Source: Geosiphon pyriformis
Lineage: Eukaryota; Glomeromycota; Glomeromycetes; Archaeosporales; Geosiphonaceae
NCBI GenBank assembly: GCA_016748015.1
Contig: JAAOMT010000595.1
Span: forward strand, 190,282 to 254,281
DNA length: 64,000 nucleotides
Reading direction: 5' to 3'
The notes under the pieces were generated by a model. It did not search any database. It was not told where the DNA came from and worked only from the letters and a program-made list of their open reading frames with translations. Below, piece after piece: positions 34,601 to 45,759 of this stretch (position 1 is its first letter; each line of letters starts with the position of its first letter). Position numbers and translations under genes: made by a program.

Positions 34601-35328
34601 AAAGTTGGTGAGAATAAATGAAATTGAATCTTGAAGATTTCCTGGCGGGCTACCAAGAAGCCGAGGTATTAGTGATCGGCGAAGATTGAAATCAATCATC
34701 CTCATACAAATATTATGACCCTACCCTTGATCATTTCCAATTGGAAGCGAATCTCGCGTCATACCACTCAAATAATGTCTCAAAAATAATCCACGCGTGG
34801 GATGTTGTACACCTCGAGACATTTCCATAATATCTTTCATGATTTCTTTCACTGGTGCATCTTTCTGTGACATGTAACAACTCCCTACGGTGATCATTAA
34901 ATACAATCGAGGAATTATATTTCCTGCATATTGTACCAATTCGTAAAGATCGGCAAGATGATGTTTTCCCGAATGATGCCCATCATTTAAATATGTAGTT
35001 AGATGACGAAGAGCATCAAATATAGCCATGTATAGTTCATAATAATGTTTTGGAGTCAATGCTGAAGTTCGCAACTCTGCAAGCATAGTTGAGCAGTGCT
35101 TAAGTCCGTCCATGAGTTTATTATTATCAATGCAACGCTTCATTTGGAAAGCTTGTACTTTGACAACACTAAGCTAATAGAATGCAAGAATATAATTACA
35201 CGATTCGAAGAGAATTAGCCCCCAGATAGAATACAATCTGTCAAAGAGGAATAGTGGTAAGAACATAGCAATACCGCTTCTTCCAAAAGCTTAGCCTGAT
35301 CCTCCAAGGAAACAGGTGTGGAGGCCAT
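31674..35328 (-). CDS. VPS35: Retromer subunit VPS35
   Basis: Eleven exons join in frame to 941 aa: 35,328-35,275; 35,173-34,725; 34,649-34,442; 34,334-34,251; 34,180-33,683; 33,616-33,471; 33,391-32,965; 32,874-32,581; 32,485-32,240; 32,160-32,011; 31,943-31,674. VPS35 is the alpha-solenoid scaffold of retromer. It binds Vps26 and Vps29 on endosomes and recycles cargo receptors to the Golgi. The Vps26-binding PRLYLM motif is intact at about 106-111. Also typical are [10 protein letters not shown]-type text ([16 protein letters not shown]), [38 protein letters not shown] and the C-terminal [13 protein letters not shown]. Length is like yeast Vps35 (944). An acidic Glu-rich insert of about 85 residues (around 313-400) sits between the IDRLA helix and [12 protein letters not shown]. 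All introns are GT-AG. Confidence 0.95.
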
Positions 35329-36387
35329 TTTAAAAACTGAGTATATGGTGTAGTTTTGAAATTCTAGTCTTTTTTTTGTTTAAATGTTCGCATCACGTGG
35401 CTAAGCAGTTGATATCAAACATCCCGACTGGTCGGAATTCCTCCGCTTTCACGTGACATTAACCTTGACGGTTATGCTAATTAATTAAAAAACACTTAAC
35501 TAAATGTTGAAAAATATACATTCAATTAAGTTATTTAAATTAACCAGATAAATTAAAATAATTTTTATGGCTGAATGTTAGTTTTGCTTAAATTAAAAAT
35601 GGTTAACATATTTTTTTAAAAAATCACAAAAATTTTTTTGATGCTTAATAATTATTGCAAATTTTTTTAAATACTTAATAATTATTACAAACAAACTTAT
35701 TAAAATAATTTAAATAATATAATTTTTAAAAAAACCAAATTTAATAATAATTACTTATTTATAAAAATTTTTAAAAAAATACACAAAAAAATTTGCTAAA
35801 AATAAAAAACTGGTTTTATTATTGATTTTAAAAAAATTGAATAAAAAATTATAATAATAATAATACCAAAAATAATAACAATAATTAACAACAAATTATT
35901 AAAATAAATTAAAAACCAAATTTAATAATTAATTATATATAAAAAACATAAGCTGTATTTATTATAAAATATATTTAGTTTTATATTTATAAATAATAGT
36001 AAAATTATATTATATAATACAAAAAAACTTAAAAGCAAATAATATATAATATTAATTTATTATTTAATATTTGTTTTATTTTTTTATTAATAAATAAAAT
36101 TTAACTATTTTTAATATAATATAACATGTTAAGTATTTTAAATTAAACATAATTTATATACTTATTATATGTAATTAATTATTTAAATCAATTAAAACAA
36201 TATTATATATTTATACAAATTATGAATTTATTGTTCAAATTTAAAAAAAAACCATTATTTATATATATTAAATTTAATAGTAAATATTTCAATAATATTA
36301 AGTATATAAATCATATTTTTTAATAATTATTTAAGAAATCATATAACATATATAAAAAGTTTAATACACTCAATTTTCATAATTAAT
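35329..36387. other. VPS35 promoter, then AT-rich spacer
   Basis: The first ~150 bp (to about 35,480) is island-type sequence with several CpG and is the VPS35 upstream region. Beyond about 35,480 the sequence becomes almost pure A/T without CpG. No gene or element is recognisable up to the LINE fragment. Confidence 0.65.
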
Positions 36388-37560
36388 GTTGGATTAAATA
36401 AAGACATGTTTTTAATCTGATTAAAAACAAAAATTTTTCTGTTGAGTAAATAAAGATTAAAAGACATTTAGATATTTAAGATAATATTAAAGTTAATGTG
36501 TTTACAGATACAACCACTTACTTTCCTCTTTTTTTGCCAGTTAGAATTTGGAAATAGTTTTTAATGACTAAAAAAACAGTTATATCTGGCAATACTTATT
36601 ATTTCATTTGTGATTTATACAAATTTAATTTGTTATGCTCAATAGAAAGCTGTTTTTAATTATAATATGATTCTAATATGTTATTAAAAAAAATAGATTG
36701 GACAGCTACCACAAAAGTCTGGCACCCTGATTTATATATACTGTTTGAATTTATTAGTAAAAATTCTGTCAATTTATACATGTATTTAATAAAAATTGTA
36801 TATAGATAACTGTCAGTAGTAGTTAGGAAGAAGTTATATGACAAAATATATCTTAATGTACTATATTTGCTGTATAACAAAATAGAGTTATCTGATCATG
36901 TTTTTATTTATATTAAGAATATTGATATCTAAGAAAACATTTTGGTTAAAGTTTTTGCAAAATAGGTGTTATTGGTAGATGCTTTTTGCTTGCTTTTTTC
37001 TACTGTTTTGCAATTACTTGCTTTGTGTTTTTTTGATGTAAATTTGTACACAGCAATTTGCAAAGATTTTATATTAAAAAATTAATATGCTAAAACTGTT
37101 ATGGTTTTTAATAGAAAAAAAAGAGCTGCCTCCACTTTTGTTAACTATGTGGACCATTTAATAGAATTATATTGTATTAAAACATGGTTTATAAGATCTA
37201 TACATAGAGTAATTATGGAAAAAGCTAAGTTAATTAAGGATAATAATCTGGTTTTAAATTTATCTTGTAGTGTAGTTTTTATATTGTTAAATAGGGTAGT
37301 TTAAATGCTTAATATTCTGAAATTTTTTGCTATTAGTTTTGGTAGATATAGACTGTGTCTTTTTTTTCTGGTATAAATGAAGATACTTATGTTAATATAG
37401 ACATATAGTGTTGTTTTATTTGGCCCAAGTTGCTGATCACATATAGTAAGAGTATAAACTGCATTTAGTTAAACCACTTAGTTTGAATCTATGTATTAAA
37501 TAGCAGTTGGACTTTATTTATAAAGTATTTAATAAAAAAATATATATAAAAAATTATTAA
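36388..37560 (+). mobile_element. 5'-truncated LINE, 3' end only
   Basis: Homologous to about 6,480-7,655 of the first LINE: the RNase H end, the terminal Cys segment and the last coding block. The open piece at 37,101-37,304 (TWFIRSIHRVIMEKAKLI) matches the block at 7,285-7,345. It ends with the same 3' UTR (GGACTTTATTTATAAAGTA) and an A-rich tail near 37,530-37,555. 5' truncation is the usual outcome of target-primed reverse transcription. It is decayed by stops. Confidence 0.8.
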
Positions 37561-37562
37561 TG

Positions 37563-37815
37563 TCAACTAATTACTTTTTTTTATTATAAGATTTTATGAA
37601 TAAAGCCCAACTGTTATTTAGTATATAGAACCAAACTAAATAGATCAAATTAAATACAGTTTATGTATTTGCTATATGTGGCTAGTTATTCAAGTTAGTC
37701 AAAACAACATTACACTTTTATGCTAATAAAAACATTACCACCTAAACCAAAAAAAATAACACATTTTATGTCTATCAAAATTAACAGCAAAGAATCCCAT
37801 AATACCAAGCATATA
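37563..37815 (-). mobile_element. 5'-truncated LINE 3' end, opposite orientation
   Basis: The reverse complement of this stretch matches the last ~240 bp of the LINE (about 7,415-7,640). It runs from the final coding codons (GCTGTTAATTTTGATAGACA) through the 3' UTR (AGTTTGGTTCTATATACTAA). With the preceding fragment it forms a tail-to-tail inverted repeat. It stops where the LTR of the Ty3/gypsy element begins. Confidence 0.75.
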
Positions 37816-38708
37816 CACTATTACAGATGATTATTTGAAGTCTTAAAGCAAATAACAAACCTGTAACTTGGTGCTTAATTGATATAATGATATTGGTTTC
37901 TAAAAGTTAACTGTATCTGAAGATTTTGGTTAAGTTCTTTGTATAATGGACAGAGATTCTAATGTAATTTTCTTTAAGTAGTGTTTTTAGTGTTAACTTG
38001 CAGGTTAAGTAGTTATTGTCTATCACTTCCCGGAATTACAATTCTATCAATTTTTTTCTTGGCATGGTGGCTAGCAATCTCTTAGTAAGCTATCCTCAAA
38101 TCTGTATGTCTATCTTTATTTCTGGGTCTTTTACTAGTGCTATATCCTAATGTCAGTAGCTCAGTGCTTTAATCCTTTAATCAATTAGTACATAACAAGA
38201 AATAACAAACCAAAAGAAAAGAAAATAAAAAAAAATTAAGAAATAAGCCAAGGCAATGAATGTTAGTATTCTGTTAATAGCCATAATTAAGAGCTATTGT
38301 TCTAGTATAGTTAAGTATCAATTACTATCAACATGTAGTGTTGATAATAAGAAGTAGATTTTGAAATGTTGAATAATTATTTATTGATATTTGTGATGTA
38401 AAAGATTGCTTAGATCAAATCTAAACTGAGAGATCTGTTTTTTTTGCTTTTAATACTACTGCTATATATACCTAATTTATGTTCTATAAGATCATTTATA
38501 TTGTTGAGTAATGTGCTATGATTTCTTGAGTAATGCTCACATTGCTAAACAATGTGGTCTAATTTTCTAATATTGCTCCACATTGTTAAGCAATATGCCG
38601 TAATTTCTGACATTGTTCCATATTGCTAAACAATGTGCTCACGTGCTAACTACTACTCCTTTATTGGTTTATTATTTTCTATATTTGTTTTCTTTATAAG
38701 TAACATTA
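37816..38708 (-). repeat. 3' LTR of the complete Ty3/gypsy element
   Basis: About 890 bp, aligned with 47,883-48,775. It shares the AAGCAAATAACAAA block at its low-coordinate end, the TATA box (38,462-38,470) and tandem TTGCT...AGCAAT dyads (38,498-38,640). It is bordered by a polypurine tract at 38,709-38,720. The end base is uncertain by about 5 bp. Confidence 0.85.
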
Positions 38709-38720
38709 TCTCTTCTTTTT
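38709..38720 (-). promoter_or_regulatory. Polypurine tract of the Ty3/gypsy element
   Basis: The minus-strand sequence AAAAAGAAGAGA directly precedes the 3' LTR, the expected place and composition for plus-strand DNA priming. The same motif flanks the 3' LTR of the second element (55,974-55,985). Confidence 0.75.
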
Positions 38721-39379
38721 AATATTGAGCTCTATCAAAATCCTTATTTCAAATTATGTCAAATCCTTTTTTTTCAAGTAGTGTCTGTTCTACCCTACTT
38801 TTTATTTCTTCAATTTGTGAGTTGTTTATTCTTTCCTATTGGTTGATGGTTATTGTTTCTATGTTAAAGTATAATAATACTTCTGGGTAGTTTTGAAATA
38901 TAGTGTGTAATCAATAAATGGTTCTGATGTGTAGTGTCAAATTTGTTTTCTTTCTAATAATGTCTTTAATATTCCAGATTATTTCTTGATTGAAGATTCT
39001 CTTGGATTTGTCAAGATATAACTTTTGAATATCTACTTTTTGTCCTAATTAATAGTAGCAGTATGATATTAGAAGTTGGTCTATCCATTGGTTTCAATTT
39101 TTTTTTGTCAGTTTTTCTGTTGGAATAATAATGGTTATTTTTTCAAAAGTGTTTTTTACTTTCTCTACTATTTTATCTGACTAGTTTATTGATTGTTTTT
39201 GTGATCACTAGTATAGTGTACTTTTTCTTTTTTGTTTGGTGTTTTGATAACAGATTGTTTGGTTGTTAATAATAATTTTTATGTTTACTTGTTGTTGACT
39301 TAAAGCCTAAAACAATTGTTGAGCTAAAGTGTAAATATGGTCTGGTATTTCCATTTTTTTTTGTTGCTTTTGTTGTATA

Positions 39380-40560
39380 TATCATGTCTTTATATACTCT
39401 TTTGGTTGTTTAATTTGACATATTTGGTTTAATAACTATGATTATTTCTAAATCTCATAGAATTTCATCTGGTTGAACTAGTATTCTTTATGCTCTCAGT
39501 TGTAGAATATTACTGGTAGATACTAATGCTATGTTTTGATATAGTTTTAGTCAATTTTTATGTGCTGCTTTGGTTAAAATTTTGTTGTTTAATCTTAATT
39601 TATAAGCTCTATTTCTTAGAATTTTTTCTACATGAAATGGTTTGTTCTATTTGGGGTCAAATTTTCCACTTCATTGTTTTTCCACTTTGGTATAATATAA
39701 AAGTACTTTGTTTTCAATCTTGAATTTGACTAGTTTATCTGGTAATTGGTTATTATGCCTTTTTTTTTGTTTTTTTTGTGATTTTTGGATATTATCAGCT
39801 GCTTTTTGCCATTTGTTTTCTAATGTCTCTATTAAGACATATGTTCTTTTCAACAATGTTTTTTGAAAATTTTTTTTTGTTATTGGTTCTATTGGATATG
39901 TTTTGACTTTTATCTCAACTGGTAATGTTGTTGTTTTACTGTATACAAATAGTGTTGCTTGTGCAGTATCTTGCTTTATTGTCCAGTTAACAAATAATAC
40001 TAATGGTATAAGCAAATTCCATTTGTTCTGGTTTTTTTGGCTGATTTTGGCAATTGCTTCACATAATGTTCTGTTAAACCTTTCAACTAACTCATTTGTT
40101 TGTGAATGGTATGGTAATGATAATGGTCTTTTTATTCTAAATTTTTGACTTAATTCTGCCAATGTTTTATTAACAAAGTGAGTTTTTTGATCTGATAATA
40201 GTTTTTTTGGGCATCTGTGTTAGCAGATCAAATCTTAATAAACAAATTTGGCAATGGATTCTGCATTTGCTTTTTGAATGGCTTTTGCTTTTGACCATTT
40301 TGTGAGATAATTTATGGCTATTACAATATATCTGTTGTCTTTGCTGGTAATTGTTAATGATCTGACTAAGTTAATTCCAATGCAATCAAATAGTTGTTCT
40401 ACTTTGATTGGTCTTAACGGTTCACTGGGTCTTGTTTCTTTTTTTCTCTAACAAACATCACAGTTTTGAACATATTAGATGATATCTGGATACATTGATG
40501 ACTAATAATATCTTTTTCTGATTCTTTTCATGGTTGTTTCTTTGTAAAAGTGTTCTGTTA
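39380..40560 (-). pseudogene. Ty3/gypsy integrase remnant
   Basis: The core contains LPYHSQTNELVERFNRTL (about 40,060-40,120), the block carrying the catalytic Glu of the DDE integrase, in an open piece at 39,671-40,162. It is followed by a Lys/Gln-rich C-terminal region with LVKFKIENKVLLY. Upstream (about 40,190) the codons for SDQKTHFVN, which carry the second catalytic Asp, are still readable. Stops break the frame. Confidence 0.8.
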
Positions 40561-40759
40561 TTGGATTTGAATGCATATTGAATAATATTGTCTCTTTTTC
40601 TAGTTCTGTAATTACTTTGATTGGTTGATCTGGATTTCTTTTGTTTTTTTGGTAAAGTATATTTTGATAGTTGATAAAATATTTTGATTGTTGTTTTATG
40701 TTGTTTTATTTCTTTTGAAATAATTTCTCCTTGAACAATTGTGTATTTATATAATGTTG

Positions 40760-41318
40760 GAGTTGTTGATATTTTTGTATATTCATCTTTTGTTGTATTT
40801 TTTGGGATAAAATGTTTTTAGATTTGTCTTATTTGTGACAAGCCATTGACATTTCTGTTTTCTTTTTCTTTTTTATAATGTATTGTATAATTAAATGATG
40901 AAAGTTCTATTTTCCATTTGATATGGTGATTGTTTTCAAATTCTTGCTTTTGGATTGAAGTCAATCTTTTATGATCAATGTAAACATCAAACTTTTGACT
41001 CAAGTATTTTTTCCATTTGATGACAGCCCAATAAATAGCTAAGTGTTCTAATACGGGAGTTTTATAGTTTTTTTCAGCTAAACTTAAGCTTCTGCTGGTG
41101 TAAGCTACTGGGTGTTCTCATCTATCTGGTCTTTTCTAAGATAGTACTGCTCCTAATGTTTAATCAGATGTATCTGTTGTAATTATGAATGGCTTGCTAT
41201 GATCTGAATAGATCAGTACTAGAGCTTAAATAAGCTTTTTTCTTAATGTATTAAAAACTTCTTGCTAAGTTTCTGTTTATTCATATCTGGTGTTCTTTGT
41301 TTGGAACTGGTGTAATGG
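40760..41318 (-). pseudogene. Ty3/gypsy RNase H remnant
   Basis: The open piece 40,818-41,003 has FDVYIDHKRLTSIQ and WKIELSSFNYTIHYKKEKEN, ending in NGLSQI where NADALSRI is usual. This is the C-terminal half of the RNase H domain, which degrades the RNA strand of the RNA-DNA hybrid. The text upstream of it, toward the RT, is more decayed. Confidence 0.8.
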
Positions 41319-42130
41319 CTAAGCCAGTTTAGAAAAGTTTTTGATGAAACAGCAGTAGTAATTCGCAAATCCTAAGAATGCTCGTAGTTCTATTAAATTG
41401 ATGGGTACTAAAAAGTTCTTAACTATCTCAATTTTGTCTGGATTTATTTTAATTCTATCTTTGCTCACAACATGTCCCAAAAACTTGAGTTCAGTTTTTC
41501 CAAAGAAATACTTGGTTGCATTTAATTTTAATCTGGCTCTTCTTAGTCTTTTGAACACTTATTAAAGATAGTATAAATGATCATTAAATGTTTTAGAGAA
41601 CACATTGGTGTTATTTAGATACACAACTACTTATTTCTATAGCAGTTCAGTATAGACAATTTTCATGAGTTGTTAAAATGTGGCTGGAGCATTCATCAAG
41701 CCAAATAACATAACCTCAAATTCAAAATTTTTTTTTCGAATTGTAAAAGCCATTTTTTCTTTGTCTTCTGAATTCATGGCTACTTGCCAATAATTACTGT
41801 CTAAGTTTAAAGTTGAGAACTATTTTTTTCCTCCAAAAGCATCGAACAGCTCTTAGATCTTTAGTATTAGGTAGTTATCTCTTTTGGTTACTCCATTCAG
41901 TTTTCAGTAATTTATACAAAAGCAGATTTTTCCATCTTTTTTTCAGACTAGTATTACTAGTAATGACTATGGACTTATTGATGGCTGAATTAGCCTATTG
42001 TCGAGCATCTGATTGATTTCTTGACAAATAATCTCATGACTGGCTGGTGGTACTTAATATGCTTTTTGTTTGATTGGTATTGTATCTCTAGTTTTGATCT
42101 GATGCTGGATTATATCAGTTCTGCCAAATT
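41319..42130 (-). pseudogene. Ty3/gypsy reverse transcriptase remnant, YLNN in place of YLDD
   Basis: The domain runs from PIKQKAY (about 42,054) to LRAFLGFANYYCCFIKNFSKLA (about 41,320). The catalytic YxDD box is at about 41,607-41,628 and reads VVYLNNTNVF, with both Asp changed to Asn by G-to-A. FLGHVVSKDRIKINPDKIE follows in the open piece 41,319-41,558. The domain is inactive. Confidence 0.85.
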
Positions 42131-42639
42131 CATTTTTGCTAACAAAGATGTCATTGAAGTTGTTGAGTAATATCTTGAATTGCATCTGTTGAAATGGGTC
42201 TAAGTTTCTCAAGTTCATCTGTTCCAATTGTTCTGGCTGAAGCAAATAACATTTTTCTTGTCCATATATTGTTTGAAATGTGATATCTACATATCTACAC
42301 AGTTGTAGAAAACACAGTTGTGGAAAATTTGGAATGGCATTTGGCAGTTGGTCTTTAATTTTAGTGGTTAGATATTTAATAGTGGTTCTTTTTGGTATCT
42401 TGATAATATTTTTTGTGTTATTGTAAATAGGAATTTTGATATGACTGTGGTTCTTGGCTGGTATGTATAGATTGATTAATTTAATTTCTCCTGATTCACA
42501 AAGTGTTGCTTCTGCCTCAAAAATCTGAATCTGATTCTTCACTTTTCTCTCTATGACTAACATGTACCAGTCATATAGTAGAATAGAAATTGATTGACAG
42601 TTGAAGATAATTTCTTTTTTGTTAATAATTTTTTCTTCT

Positions 42640-44110
42640 GTCATATTAACTGGTATATTTATTCTACCTGTTGATCCGAATCTCTGTATCCTTCTTGTAG
42701 TTATTCCTAATTCTTTCCTGTTTTCTACTGCTACTAATTGAGCTATTTTAATCAAAGGTAAGAATATTGCCTATTGTTACTAGTAGAATTTTAGCTATTA
42801 ATTAGCATGAAATTACCCTTATAATTCCTATAATTAATTAGTATATTAATATCATTTCAAATTATTATTTATTATTTAATTAATTATCACATATTATGAT
42901 TCAATTAAAAGAATCTAATTAGTATAACAGAAAGTAGAATGATCAAATTACACAATACCCTGAACTTTGTAACATTCTAAAATTCGCCGAAATTTACAAA
43001 AATTTGCCAAAATTATGAATAGTTCACCCAAATTAATCAATAGTTCAGTAAAATAACTTGTAGTTCATCAAAATATATCTTTAATTCACTGAAATTTGAG
43101 CAAAAAGAAAAAGTGCAAGTTCATAGACTAGTACTACAACAAGTTGTATAAAAGAAGAGCTTTTTTCTTCAAGAAAATGTATCTTACTTTAGATTTATCA
43201 CTTAGAACCATTCCTACACACACAAAAAGAAATAAATATCAAATAATTCAAAAAACCAAATTTTTTAATTATTGTACTTGAAAAATCCTCAAAACCCAAC
43301 TAATGTTTTGAAATTGATTAGCTACCAATTTCAGTAAACTGTTAGTGACTTCAGGCCTGGATAGAAAACGTTTCCCTTAACAGAATTCTATTTCTTTTAC
43401 ATTTCTTTTATTTTTCTTTTATTTTCTTATTATAATCATTAAGGTAGCCTACAGATGAGATTCCTGTAAAAGAATTGACTTTTACAGCAAAGTAACTACA
43501 CATTTTTAGTGAGCTTCCAGATAAGCAATTCCTAGAAAAAAGTTGACATTTACTACAATGTAACTACATAAAATAACTGGCAAAGAATTGGCCATTTCAC
43601 TTATAAGCCCAGCAGTTCAAATTATAGAAGATAATTTGAAGATAAATTCAGTTATTGGAGGTTCAACTACTTCTAGAAAACGTGAATTTGCAACCAACAG
43701 ACAGTTACAACATTCAAAAAAAAAGACCAAAAACCTCCAGTAACACTGTGCTATTTTTTCATTTGGCTTTATAATATAGGCTTTTTCTGAGTCATTTTGT
43801 AGCATTATAATAATATTTTTTACATATCTTATATCAATTATTTTTCCTCTGATGTTGATTCCCTTTTTCGCTAAACTACTCCTGAATGCTAGTTGGACTA
43901 TTGTTGTTGCTGAGATTTCTAGTGCTATTTTGAGATCAATGCAGGTGTGCAAATGTGGTTCCAATTTGATGACATCTTTCTCTAGATATCTCAGATCGAA
44001 TCTTGTATTGGTATTATGTGTTCATTTTGGCAGGATGCCTTTATTATTATCACTAAACCATTTGAGTTTCTGCTCTTTGGAAAGATCAAGAAGAGCAATA
44101 TATTGTTCTG
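42640..44110 (-). pseudogene. Retrotransposon-encoded dUTPase domain, split by an insertion
   Basis: Homologous to trimeric dUTPases, which hydrolyse dUTP to dUMP and pyrophosphate. Motif order on the minus strand: motif 1 region THNTNTRFDL (about 44,010, normally T-D-A-G-x-D-L), motif 2 FRSSLAKKG (about 43,865), motif 3 GKIIDIRYVKNI (about 43,830), motif 4 PNEKIAQ (about 43,755), then, after the 971-bp insertion, motif 5 RRIQRFGSTG (about 42,668-42,697). The domain lies between protease/Cys-rich linker and RT. Several expected Gly and Asp have become Arg, Lys or Asn, so the product would be inactive even without the insertion. The second element retains the same region at 59,638-59,925. Confidence 0.85.
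42775..43745. repeat. Solo-LTR-like insertion (family C), copy 1
   Basis: A 971-bp insertion with short inverted ends TGTTACT...AGTAACA, flanked by CTAT on the left and CTGT on the right (probable 4-bp target duplication with one transition). The uninterrupted sequence is seen in the second element at about 59,580-59,590, which proves insertion. Inside are ~22-bp tandem repeats (TAGTTCA..., 43,015-43,100) and ~68-bp repeats around AAAGTAACTACA (43,460-43,575). Strand is unknown. A second, inverted copy lies at 60,011-61,019. Confidence 0.75.
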
Positions 44111-44230
44111 GATCTAAATTAGAGTTTGAATTATTGTAATTATTATGGCCATTTTAAATGGAGCTGAAACCATTGTTTTTATTGTCATCATTGTCAGAGT
44201 TTGAATTGGGATTAACAGTTGATTCCAATT

Positions 44231-45560
44231 CTAATGTACAGCTGTTGATTGGTTTCTTCTCTTTGGGATTGTGTAGATTATGCATGGTGGTGAATTGTAA
44301 ACAATGTCACAATTATTACAATATTCGAAATCACTGGAAATTAAACAATGTTGGCATAGTCTGGTATTCAATTCCTTTAGCCATTGTTCCTGTTCTTCTT
44401 TTGTTGGCACTAGATTCTGATAATGCTTGTAAAATTCCTCTGGACCTGTTTTTATGTCAAGAAAAACATCTGGGTTTGGGATAAGGATGATGTTGACTGG
44501 TTCTAAAGAATTATTTTTAATTTCCAAAATTTTACTGGGTGTGGCTCCTTTAACTTTAACATTCACCATTCTCTAGATCTCATCTTTATCATGTGAGTAA
44601 CTGTTTAAGCAAGTTATTGCTTGGTGCCAAGCTGCTGTAATGAAAGTGCCACAACTGACCCAGTTGTTGATGAGGATTATGTACTAGCATAAAGTGTCAT
44701 ATGTTTCTTGTTTTCCACAAGCAAGACATAGTTTGTTGTCTCACTTTCTCTGTTTTTTTGAGTAATCATAGCATTTTCTATGGCATAGCTTGCAATAATA
44801 GTAGGTTCTTGTCCAATAGTTTTCATCAGATGCTATTCAAGCTCCCATGAAGGAAAGTTTCTTTTTATAGTCTTTGCATTTAAGAGTTATATATGACAGT
44901 TCCTTTATTGGCTCACATGAGTACTCTCTTTTCCAACCACTAGTTACTTCTTCCATAGTAGTACTTTCTTTTGGTGCATCTTCTTCCTTTTCTTTCCCTT
45001 TGTCATTTCAGAAAAGTACTAGTGGTAATTCATTGTGTTTGGTGTCAGCTCAGGAAACTTGGTAAGCTTTCTAAATAGGTTTTCTTTCTTCTTCTTCTAA
45101 TTTGATGAGTGGCTTGTCATTGATAGTGGTCTTGAAATAATCACAAGTGATAGGCACACATGTGTAGTGGCCATTTTGGCTGAGCTGCAGTTTTTGGGTG
45201 TTCTAGTCAAGTATGGCATTGGTTTTAGACAGCCAGTTGTTCCTAATGAGAGCTTGGTACTGAGTTGCTTTTATTATTAGAACTTTGATGAGTATGATGA
45301 TGTCATCAATTTCAATAAATAATTCATCTATTTTGCCAATTGGAGTTTTGGTCATTCTATTGGCTGTTATGATTTTGGCACTGGCAGTGTAATCAACTTG
45401 ACAACCTAATTGGTCTATAAATTGTCATGTAATGATGCTGTCTGCTGACCCACTATCCAATATAAGTTTGATGGAATGGCCATCAATTTTAGCATCAGTG
45501 TACATAGTGGTGATTGGTTTTTCTTCAAGGGTGGCTTTACTAAACAAAAGTGTGGATGAC
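44231..45560 (-). pseudogene. Ty3/gypsy aspartic protease and Cys-rich linker remnant
   Basis: The protease active site LILDSGSADSIIT is at about 45,425-45,463, with the catalytic D-S-G intact. It is followed by NWLSKTNAILDWNTQKLQLS, typical of retropepsins in this family. Downstream is a Cys-rich linker, with paired Cys in the piece 44,231-44,569 (CQHCLISSDFEYCNNCD), which may bind zinc. The role of this linker is unknown. Stops interrupt the frame. Confidence 0.75.
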
Positions 45561-45759
45561 AGTTTTTCAAGTTCAAATGGAAAGATTGCTACTAGTAATT
45601 CATCATTAATAACAATGGCTGGAGGTATGTTGCTAATAAGTGATTGTTTTTGGTTGGGTTCTGTGGTGTTGGATGAGGTGTCTTCTGGAGTTACTAGGAG
45701 ACTTAAATAATTCTGGAAATTCAGGTTTTGGGTGTACCCAGTTCCTAAACTCCACTGGT

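Noticed and set aside
43617-43964. 115-aa minus-strand frame read as a separate gene
   Set aside because: Its first two thirds are the dUTPase part of the Ty3/gypsy element, and the end is read-through into the inserted LTR-like repeat.
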